From NCBI GenBank assembly GCA_964354135.1, contig CAYGZA010000079.1:1-20542 (forward strand): a stretch of DNA of 20,542 nucleotides, given 5' to 3'. Position numbers and translations under genes: made by a program. Numbering within the stretch: position 1 is the first letter of the stretch; the number at the start of each line of letters is the position of its first letter. The notes beneath the pieces are model-generated. The model was not told the origin of the DNA, made no database searches, and saw only the letters and a program-made list of their open reading frames with translations. The stretch comes from CAYGZA01 sp964354135 (lineage in GTDB: Bacteria > Planctomycetota > Planctomycetia > Pirellulales > Thermoguttaceae). Of this stretch, positions 6,115 through 11,921 are shown in pieces.

Positions 6115-8095
6115 GACTGCACTCCAGAAGGTGAAGGGGCTCGCCCGTCGTTCGGCCCCGCTCCAGCGTGTTGAACCGGCAGAAGGAGACGGCCCGGCCG
6201 CCGGGCCGGATCACGTGGACGCAGCACTCCCCCACGCGGTCCTCGTCATACGTGTAGGCATCCATGAACGGCTTGACGGCCACGCGGAAGAAGTCGTCCG
6301 CCCCCCAGCCGGTGCCGTGGAGTTCCCGGGCATCGTCGAGGTTGAAGTTCACCCGATCGGCCAGCCGCTGGAGGTGCTTCTCATACCTGATGACCCGGGT
6401 CAGGGGCCGCACCGGGCCTTTTCGCGGCCGCACGGCAAAGGTGAAGTAGCAGCAGTTGGGGTTGGAGCACGGCAGCGGCTTGAAGTCGTCCTCGCGGAAG
6501 AGCCCCCCGCTCTGCTCGACCACCAGGTGTACGGCGTCCGCCGCCGTGAGGCGATCCAACGGGTCGGCGTCCCGGTCGAAGCGGCCGCTCCACGTGGCCG
6601 GCTGGAAGACGACGCCCCGCAGTTGCCGGGTCGCCAGCCCCAGCCGCACCAGCGGGCCCACCTGGTCCTCGTTTACGCCCTTGGCCAGGGTGCAGACCAG
6701 CGTCGTCGGCAGGTCGTGCTCGATGATCTTGGCGATCACCGCGCGTTTCTGTTCCAGGAGGTCCTCGCCCCGCAGGGCCACGTGGCTCTCGGCGTTCAGG
6801 CCGTCGAGCTGGAGGAAGAGTTCGAGCCGCGGTCTGCGCTGGGCCAATTCCGCGGCCAGCCCGTCACGCCGGAGCAACTCCAGGCCGTTGGTGTTGATCA
6901 TCACGTGGTCGATCGGCAGCGTCTTCACGTGGTCGAGGATCCGCAGCAGGTCCGGGTGCAAGAGCGGCTCGCCCCCGCTAAGCTGGAGCACGTCGAGCGG
7001 CCCGCGGGCGGCAAGGAAACCCTCCAGGTCTGCGCACAGATCCGCAAATGACCGGTGCCTGCCGCTTGGGCTCCGGGCAAAGCAGACCGGGCACCGGAGG
7101 TTGCAGGCCCCGGTGAGCTCCAGCAAGGCGACGCAGGTCCTGTGGCCGGGCCCTGCACAGCAGCACTTCCTTCCGTCCGGCGGCGCATGGGGGACCTCGT
7201 CCCGGAGCCAGTAGTGCTGCCGGTCCGAGCTTACGAGGGCCACCGTGCGCCCATGCTCGGGACAGTGGCGCACGAGGAAGACTTTGCCGCCCTGCTGGTA
7301 AGTGGTGCCCGGTAGCGGCCGCAGACATCGGGGGCAGAGCGTTTCCGACTGCTTCAGGGGGTAACAGGTGTGATCGTCCGGCGCGACCTGGCGCAGGGCT
7401 CGCCGCCGGCTGGCGCTCGTCGGCCGGCAGTTCGGACAAGACCAGACGGCGAAAAAGGGCCCCAGCACCAGCGCCGCCCATTGGTAGCCCGTCAGCCCCA
7501 GCCAGAGCGGCGGCTCCGGGCGCACAAACTCGCTCGCGAACCGGTAGATGAAGTACGCGACGAAGTAGACCTTGATGAGCCGCCCGCGAAGGACCTGCCG
7601 ACGTTGGAGTCCGTAGAGCACGACCGCCGCGGCCAAGTGGAACGCGGACTCGTAGAGCTGCGTCGGATGGCGCGTCATGCCGTCGCCGAAATCGACGCCC
7701 CACGGGAGCGAGGTGACCGTGCCGTAACAGCAGCCCGCATGGAAGCAGGCCAGGCGGCCGATGCCGACCGCGACGGCTAAGGGCACGGCGAGACTGTCGC
7801 CCATGGCAGCCCGGATCGAAAGCGCCCACTCGGCCAACTGCACGCCGAGGTAGCCGCCAACCAGGCCGGACATGATCGTCTTACCGTCGTCCAGCCATGC
7901 GGTGCCGCTGAGGAGTCCCTGCCAGTCGGCGAGCACGAAAGGGAGCTTGGCCCCGATCATGCCGCCGCAGAACGCGCCCAATGCGATGCCCGCCGTCTCC
8001 CAACCGCTCAAGCCGAGCGGCTCCCGTGTTCTGAAGAAAAGCAGAACTCCGGTCGCCACAGCGATGGCCATGATCGATGCGTACATCCAATCCAT
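6095..8095 (-). CDS. Fusion of an Lgt-like membrane domain with a Tes/COG1964-type radical SAM enzyme
   Basis: A 666-residue two-part protein. Residues 1-220 form a polytopic membrane domain of the prolipoprotein diacylglyceryl transferase (Lgt) fold: GIGRLACFHAGCCYG (111-125), HPTQLYES (143-150) and YRFASEFVRPEP (184-195) match Lgt motifs. At the site of the essential Lgt His (FHGG) it reads LVGGYLG, so canonical lipoprotein activity is doubtful. Residues 250-560 are a radical SAM domain of COG1964, the family of archaeal tetraether lipid synthase Tes and proteins annotated as dihydropterin methyltransferases. Visible are CPRC (254-257), HCPEHG (278), CNLRCPVC (C331, C335, C338, SAM cluster), SGGEP (373-377), QLDGL, LAKGVNEDQVG and FQPATWSGR, with extra C543, C548, C549, C624, C625 and C639. 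AAGGAGT precedes the ATG. The rhodanese gene overlaps its end by 20 bases. Domain identity is firm; the substrate, plausibly a membrane lipid or lipoprotein tail, is inferred. Confidence 0.88.
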   Translation of the reverse strand: MDWMYASIMAIAVATGVLLFFRTREPLGLSGWETAGIALGAFCGGMIGAKLPFVLADWQGLLSGTAWLDDGKTIMSGLVGGYLGVQLAEWALSIRAAMGDSLAVPLAVAVGIGRLACFHAGCCYGTVTSLPWGVDFGDGMTRHPTQLYESAFHLAAAVVLYGLQRRQVLRGRLIKVYFVAYFIYRFASEFVRPEPPLWLGLTGYQWAALVLGPFFAVWSCPNCRPTSASRRRALRQVAPDDHTCYPLKQSETLCPRCLRPLPGTTYQQGGKVFLVRHCPEHGRTVALVSSDRQHYWLRDEVPHAPPDGRKCCCAGPGHRTCVALLELTGACNLRCPVCFARSPSGRHRSFADLCADLEGFLAARGPLDVLQLSGGEPLLHPDLLRILDHVKTLPIDHVMINTNGLELLRRDGLAAELAQRRPRLELFLQLDGLNAESHVALRGEDLLEQKRAVIAKIIEHDLPTTLVCTLAKGVNEDQVGPLVRLGLATRQLRGVVFQPATWSGRFDRDADPLDRLTAADAVHLVVEQSGGLFREDDFKPLPCSNPNCCYFTFAVRPRKGPVRPLTRVIRYEKHLQRLADRVNFNLDDARELHGTGWGADDFFRVAVKPFMDAYTYDEDRVGECCVHVIRPGGRAVSFCRFNTLERGRTTGEPLHLLECSHGVERA

Positions 8096-8170
8096 GGGGG
8101 ACTCCTTAAAAGGCGCGTCAGTCGCGGCCGTCGGAAGCGGACGAGCGAATCGCGCACGACCTGGGTACCA

Positions 8171-8659
8171 TCATTTCAGAAGCCCGCCACACATGGCCGC
8201 CAGCGCAATCACTAACGCCAGCGCTCCCACCATCAGCGTGGCCAGGACCATGAGGGCCATGGTGCCGCACCCGACTATCCCCGCTGCGCTGGCGGCTCCG
8301 AGCGCCCCCGTGGCGGTGCGGGTCCCTGGCCGCCTACTGCCCAGCCCCACGGCGATGCCGATCACGACCGCCAGCAAGCACAGCATGAGGATCCCTCCGA
8401 AACTGTCGAGGCTCTTCAAGCCGCCGCTCAACACGGATTGAATCGCGCCCAGGGCGCCCAGGACCCCTAGCAGGATCTGACCGATGCCAATCCAGCCCAG
8501 GTCGCCCTGGACGTCGGCCTCAGCCGACGACTTCCCGGGAACTCCCACGAAAGTCTTCTCCCCGGCGATCTCACCGAGGGATGCGTTGCAGAAAGGGCAA
8601 AACTGCCAGATCGATTCCACATGCTTTCCGCACGTCGGACACATGACGAATGAGGGCAT
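8171..8659 (-). CDS. Zinc-ribbon membrane protein
   Basis: A 162-residue protein with an N-terminal zinc ribbon, CPTC (7-10) and CPFC (21-24), followed by a linker and two or three hydrophobic segments in the last 100 residues. It is probably an inner-membrane protein with a cytoplasmic zinc knuckle. No enzymatic motif is seen. The ATG at 8659 lies 2 bases after the stop of the upstream membrane-protein gene and has GGAG about 9 bases before it, so it is translated from the same mRNA. A longer frame upstream is only the antiphase reading of the neighbour. It differs in its membrane part from the other zinc-ribbon proteins of the cluster, so it is a distant relative or an independent zinc-ribbon fusion. 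The lipid/radical SAM gene starts 75 bases downstream. Confidence 0.75.
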   Translation of the reverse strand: MPSFVMCPTCGKHVESIWQFCPFCNASLGEIAGEKTFVGVPGKSSAEADVQGDLGWIGIGQILLGVLGALGAIQSVLSGGLKSLDSFGGILMLCLLAVVIGIAVGLGSRRPGTRTATGALGAASAAGIVGCGTMALMVLATLMVGALALVIALAAMCGGLLK

Positions 8660-8661
8660 GG

Positions 8662-9315
8662 CTACTTCTCCACAGAGGGGGACACCGCTGCCGGATACTC
8701 CCGAACCAATCGCCGGGCTTGGCGCAGCATCTGACCGGCCAAGAGCCCGGCAAAGCCCAAGGCCAGCACAAGAATCACCTGGTTGCGCCGCGAGAGCCGC
8801 TCCTCCAATGGCAGTTGCAGCCAGAACCGCCAATACCCGAGAAACGCCAAGTAGCCCGCCGCGCTTCCCAGCGTCGCCCACCAGACCAGCGGCAGCGACA
8901 AGCGGAGGGCCGCCGAGGCGATCACGAGGAAATAGAGGGCCGCCAACATGCTCTTGGGATCGCGGGTGAAGCAAAGGGTCAATGTCACCAGCACGATGTC
9001 TGCCGCGGTCACGGCATACTTCAGGCCCGCACCGACCCATTGGCGTGCCACGCACAAGTAGACCGCGAGCGTCACAAGCGACCAGGCGACTACCAGCGAC
9101 GTGACCGCTGCGTGATAGGCGCCTCGAACCGTCGGGTCGTCGGCAAACAGAAACACGTTCGCCAGGTGATGGCCGTAGAACATCAGGATCGCCGCGAGGC
9201 GCAGCAGGTTGGCGCGGCTTTCGCCCGCCAGGCTTTCCCGGCACCGCAAATCGGCCCAGGGATGGTCGTCCTCGATCGGAAACAGTCTCCGAAGATACCG
9301 CACTGCGAATGACAT
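8662..9315 (-). CDS. Polytopic membrane protein, paralog of the one at 10735-11403
   Basis: A 217-residue protein with about six hydrophobic helices and no soluble domain. A conserved segment (LPLVWWATLGSAAGYLAFLG, then NQVILVLALGFAGLLAGQ and a basic tail) aligns closely with LPLVWFTTIGSGAGYLFLLG and HQVIFLLALALTGVVLGQ of the paralog, and both share ESRANLLRL or EARANLLRI near the N-terminus. The general look is that of a membrane sensor module found in front of kinase or cyclase domains, but no output domain is attached. AAGGAGGT stands about 8 bases before the ATG. It follows the 42-residue zinc-ribbon gene by 29 bases and is followed at 2 bases by the zinc-ribbon membrane protein, repeating the membrane-protein/zinc-ribbon order of the upstream pair. 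Function unknown. Confidence 0.75.
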   Translation of the reverse strand: MSFAVRYLRRLFPIEDDHPWADLRCRESLAGESRANLLRLAAILMFYGHHLANVFLFADDPTVRGAYHAAVTSLVVAWSLVTLAVYLCVARQWVGAGLKYAVTAADIVLVTLTLCFTRDPKSMLAALYFLVIASAALRLSLPLVWWATLGSAAGYLAFLGYWRFWLQLPLEERLSRRNQVILVLALGFAGLLAGQMLRQARRLVREYPAAVSPSVEK

Positions 9316-9344
9316 AGCACTTACCTCCTTGGGTCGCGCGGATC

Positions 9345-9473
9345 TTACCCAGCCGGACTTCTATGTGTCGCCCGGAGTGCCCTGCCGCAAAGCCAGCAAT
9401 ACCTGGCTGCCGCCGGGAGAGAGGCCCCGCACTCCGGACAGACCCGTGTTTCCATTCGTTGGGGCGAATTCAT
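9345..9473 (-). CDS. Stand-alone zinc-ribbon microprotein (42 aa)
   Basis: A 42-residue frame starting in an ATGA overlap with the stop of the preceding gene and preceded by AAGGAG, so it is well placed for translational coupling. It consists almost only of a zinc ribbon: CPECGASLP, then CWLCGRAL. The motif is nearly the same as that of the two larger zinc-ribbon proteins upstream (CPECGASP...CWLCGKAL and CPECGAAI...CWLCRKMV), but the roughly 130-residue membrane part of those proteins is absent. It could be a truncated third copy or a real small partner protein. Good start signals and intact Cys pairs favour a translated product. Confidence 0.6.
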   Translation of the reverse strand: MNSPQRMETRVCPECGASLPAAARYCWLCGRALRATHRSPAG

Positions 9474-10072
9474 GAGGGTGTCTCCTTCCCCGCTTCGCGT
9501 CGGCGCCGGCGGCGCGAAACGGCCAGGATAACCCGGATGGCCACGAAGAGGACCAGCAGGGCTGCGATGGAGCCAACGATGACGCCAACGCCGAGCCAAA
9601 GACCGAGGTTGTCTAGCCTGCGGCCCATGCTCGTGCCGGCGAGGAACCACACCAAGCACGTGCCGCAGAATGCGATGCCTGCGGCAATGCAAATGACCAG
9701 CACGATGCCAAGGGCAGCCGCGAAAGCGCCCACCTTTTGCCCCGGAGACATCGGTTCGCCGCGGGCCCGTCTGCGGGTTGCGCTAACGGCGGTCCACACC
9801 AAGGCCGGGGTCGACAGGACGGCCAGGCCAATCCCAATGATCGGAGCAATGCTGAACGCGCCCAGGACGACCGCGCACAAGGTAACGAACAGCATCAGCG
9901 AGGCAAGACTGAACTGGAATGCCGAGCGGTGCTCAGGACGAGCCGGCGGCTCCGCAGCGGCCGTCGCGGCAGGCTCTAGTGCCTTACCGCAGAGCCAACA
10001 GTGGCCCCCTTTCATCGGCGAGGCTCCGCATTCCGGGCACGCCCTCTCCACGTTCGCTTGCGGCGCGCTCAT
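9470..10072 (-). CDS. Zinc-ribbon membrane protein, paralog of 10157-10738
   Basis: A 200-residue protein: zinc ribbon CPECG...CWLCGK near the N-terminus, an Ala/Pro linker, then four hydrophobic helices starting FQFSLASLMLFVTL and a very basic C-terminus (SRRRRRRE). The helix segment AFQFSLASLMLFVTL, the VLSTPALVWTAV segment and RRRARGEPMSP are near-identical to the neighbouring paralog, so the two arose by duplication. I prefer the ATG at 10072 over the in-frame ATG at 10087, because GGAGGG lies at the right distance from 10072 and the N-terminus MSAPQANVERACPECG then matches MSPAQGNVGRICPECG of the paralog. It lies 84 bases after the paralog and overlaps the 42-residue gene by 4 bases. Function unknown. 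Confidence 0.75.
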   Translation of the reverse strand: MSAPQANVERACPECGASPMKGGHCWLCGKALEPAATAAAEPPARPEHRSAFQFSLASLMLFVTLCAVVLGAFSIAPIIGIGLAVLSTPALVWTAVSATRRRARGEPMSPGQKVGAFAAALGIVLVICIAAGIAFCGTCLVWFLAGTSMGRRLDNLGLWLGVGVIVGSIAALLVLFVAIRVILAVSRRRRRREAGKETPS

Positions 10073-10156
10073 GTCGATTCCCTCCAACTGGTCACCCTAC
10101 GGACGGCCTCCTCTTTCCCTGGCCCGCGAGAAAGGGCCGAACTTCCATCCATGGTT

Positions 10157-10738
10157 TTACTCTTGGCGTGGCCAGTAGCGTCGGGTGACGCGGTGGCTCA
10201 CATAGAGGGCTCCGGCGATCCCGAGGAGAAGACCTACGAGCATCCCCCATCCGAGAGCCTGTTCCCCGGTCATGCCGCGCGCTTCGCCCACCGTGAAGCC
10301 GGCCCAGAAGCCGCCAAGGCAAGTGACGAAAAACGCCGTCCCGGCGGCAACGCAAATGACCAGCACGCTGCCCAAGGTAGCGGCGAAAGCGCCCACCTTC
10401 TCCTGCGGCGACATGGGCCGGCCGCGGGCCCGCCTGCGGGTTGCCCTAACGGCGGTCCACACCAGGGCCGGGGCCGACAGGACGGCCAGGCCAACCCCAG
10501 TCCCCGGCGAAACACTGAACGCGCCGAGCAGGACGGCAGAGAGCGTAACGAATAGCATCAGTGAAGCGAGACTGAACTGGAATGCCGCGCGGTGATCGAC
10601 ATGGGCCGGCGGCTGGACAGCGACGGAGTCGGTGGGCTGGACCATCTTGCGGCAGAGCCAGCAATAGCCCTCATGCCCTTCGATGGCCGCCCCGCACTCC
10701 GGGCAGATCCTCCCGACGTTTCCCTGTGCCGGACTCAT
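10157..10738 (-). CDS. Zinc-ribbon membrane protein
   Basis: A 193-residue protein with zinc ribbon CPECG...CWLCRK, a short linker, and four hydrophobic helices, with paired basic residues before a RYWPRQE tail. It is the closest relative of the 9470-10072 product along its whole length. The start is fixed by an ATGA overlap with the stop of the membrane-protein gene upstream and by GAAGGGAG before it. The zinc ribbon probably faces the cytoplasm, where it could bind protein or nucleic acid; the membrane part offers no catalytic motif. It is the second gene of the minus-strand run that starts at 11403. Confidence 0.75.
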   Translation of the reverse strand: MSPAQGNVGRICPECGAAIEGHEGYCWLCRKMVQPTDSVAVQPPAHVDHRAAFQFSLASLMLFVTLSAVLLGAFSVSPGTGVGLAVLSAPALVWTAVRATRRRARGRPMSPQEKVGAFAATLGSVLVICVAAGTAFFVTCLGGFWAGFTVGEARGMTGEQALGWGMLVGLLLGIAGALYVSHRVTRRYWPRQE

Positions 10739-11403
10739 GGGGACTCTCCCTTCGTGGAGGCGAGCCGGGCGGCGTACTCCTTGGCCAGCCCACGAACACG
10801 GCGTATTACCTGGCCCAATACAACGCCCGTCAGGGCCAGTGCCAAGAGGAAGATGACTTGGTGATAGCGCGGCGGGCGAAGCCCGCGGGCCGGGTCGGTG
10901 AACCACTTCGCGTACCCGAGCAGAAACAGGTACCCGGCCCCAGACCCGATGGTGGTAAACCAGACCAGCGGCAGGTTGAAGCGGAGCGTCGAGAGGACGA
11001 TCAACAGGAAGTAGCCCACCAAGAGCGGGCTCTTGGGCCCATCGCTGACGGTGAGGATGGCCGTCAGAAAGAGGATGTCGCAGCCGGTCGAAACGAACTT
11101 GAGCGCCGCCGGGAAGACCTGCTGCCGGAGGCACAAGAGTACCCCGAGGGCCACCATGGTCCAGGCCACCGCCAGGGCCGTGACCGCCTGGTGATAGGGC
11201 AGGTCTACCGCCTCGACCTTCGGTAGCTCGATGAAACCCAGGTGGAGGCCGTAGTAGTTGACAAGCTCGACGATGTAGAACGCCGCGATCCCGAGGATCC
11301 GCAGCAGGTTGGCCCGGGCTTCGCCTTCGTACTCCTGCCAGCGGCCGACGATAAACCACTGGCGGTCGGCGTGCCCCGGAGAAGACGGAACGCCATTTGC
11401 CAT
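10735..11403 (-). CDS. Polytopic membrane protein, first gene of the zinc-ribbon operon
   Basis: A 222-residue protein with about six hydrophobic helices, paralogous to the product of 8662-9315 over most of its length. A conserved N-terminal EARANLLRILGIAAFYIVEL and a conserved last helix with VLGQVIRRVR are visible. I chose ATG 11403 (MANGV) over ATG 11418, because GGAGGGGGG stands just upstream of 11403, whereas 11418 has no ribosome-binding site. It is first in a run of six genes with gaps or overlaps of -4, 84, -4, 29 and 2 bases. No output domain is present. Function unknown. Confidence 0.75.
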   Translation of the reverse strand: MANGVPSSPGHADRQWFIVGRWQEYEGEARANLLRILGIAAFYIVELVNYYGLHLGFIELPKVEAVDLPYHQAVTALAVAWTMVALGVLLCLRQQVFPAALKFVSTGCDILFLTAILTVSDGPKSPLLVGYFLLIVLSTLRFNLPLVWFTTIGSGAGYLFLLGYAKWFTDPARGLRPPRYHQVIFLLALALTGVVLGQVIRRVRGLAKEYAARLASTKGESP

Positions 11404-11459
11404 GAGACCCCCCTCCATGCAGGAGCGAACTGCCTGTCTGGTGCCCCAAAGTTGACCAG

Positions 11460-11488
11460 GTTAAACGGTCTTATCCAATGCCGCCCAA
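11460..11488 (-). promoter_or_regulatory. Candidate promoter of the zinc-ribbon/membrane operon
   Basis: Minus strand: TTGGGC (11488-11483), 17 bases, then TTTAAC (11465-11460, 4 of 6 consensus). The leader to ATG 11403 would be about 50 bases. The -35 hexamer is inside the perfect inverted repeat at 11482-11499, a position suited to a repressor or activator. Confidence 0.35.
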
Positions 11489-11499
11489 ACACTTGGGCG
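11482..11499. repeat. Perfect 7-bp inverted repeat overlapping the candidate -35 box
   Basis: CGCCCAA, loop ACAC, TTGGGCG. No T tract follows on either strand, so an operator is more likely than a terminator. Confidence 0.5.
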
Positions 11500-11578
11500 A
11501 CCGTTCATTGGCGTAGAGGAACCGCTCTTTGGGTCTCTGCCCAGGGTGTCTGGCCTCCAGTTTCCGCAGGGGGTGCAG

Positions 11579-11595
11579 CCCTGTCAATAACAGGG
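11579..11595. repeat. Short hairpin CCCTGT-CAATA-ACAGGG
   Basis: Perfect 6-bp stem with a 5-base loop, directly beside the larger inverted repeat at 11597-11666. It is probably the outer end of the same dispersed element. Not followed by a T tract. Confidence 0.5.
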
Positions 11596-11596
11596 G

Positions 11597-11666
11597 GGGC
11601 GAGGCTGCTGCTGAGCCTGTGTCGGTCTGCGGTTGTCGCCGCTGCGGCTCGGCAAGAGCCTCGCCC
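11597..11666. repeat. Dispersed REP-like inverted repeat
   Basis: Two 21-base arms, 11597-11617 (GGGCGAGGCT...GAGCC) and the reverse complement at 11646-11666, agree in all but the central six bases and are separated by 28 bases. Each arm is itself a small hairpin (GGCT/AGCC and GGCTC/GAGCC). The GGGCGAGGCTC...GCCGAGCC type is one I associate with intergenic repeats of planctomycetes and neighbours. Only this copy is in the window. Confidence 0.55.
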
Positions 11667-11703
11667 TCCCGGGCCTGCACCGGGGAGATTCGCCCGGCCG
11701 GCC

Positions 11704-11883
11704 TCAGCAGTCGGTATCGATGTCCGCCCCGGTCAGATACCAGTTTTCCTTGTCCGCCAGCCGTCCGGAATCCGGACCGAAATCCCTCGGATCGGCGTAT
11801 ACGAGGATCTTCCCGGTCGGCGGACGCTTCCGGAAGCCGAGCCGCGCAAGCCGCCGACCGCCGGCTTCGCAGCCGAGATACAC
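11704..11883 (-). pseudogene. Probable C-terminal gene remnant, possibly of a GNAT-like acyltransferase
   Basis: A minus-strand frame, open from 11916 down to the TGA at 11704-11706, reads ...YLGCEAGGRRLARLGF, KILVYADPRDFGPDSGR and LADKENWYLTGADIDTDC. From the GTG at 11883 it is 59 residues. Most codons end in G or C and the composition is protein-like, unlike the Arg/Pro-rich shadow frames here. The ending W-x-LT-x-x-D-x-D resembles the C-terminus of some GNAT-fold acetyltransferases, but this is recollection of a pattern, not a search. There is no ATG and no clear ribosome-binding site, and the frame closes just before the end of the upstream 968-residue gene, so the N-terminal part of any original gene is gone. 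A small real gene with a GTG start cannot be excluded. Confidence 0.35.
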
Positions 11884-11921
11884 GGCCGCGACCGCTGAGC
11901 CGTGGACCCTGCCGCATCAGC

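Noticed and set aside
6113..7051. Plus-strand 312-residue open frame
   Set aside because: Antisense of the radical SAM domain; no motif and biased composition.
8660..9244. N-terminal extension of the zinc-ribbon protein at 8171
   Set aside because: Wrong-frame reading of the upstream membrane protein; the zinc ribbon starts right after the ATG at 8659.
10739..11449. Long N-terminal extension of the zinc-ribbon protein at 10157
   Set aside because: It reads the upstream membrane-protein gene in the wrong frame; the ATGA overlap and paralog N-terminus fix the start at 10738.
11471..11917. Minus-strand 148-residue open frame in the large gap
   Set aside because: It runs through the inverted repeat and is Arg-rich; the protein-like segment in this gap lies in a different frame (11704-11883).
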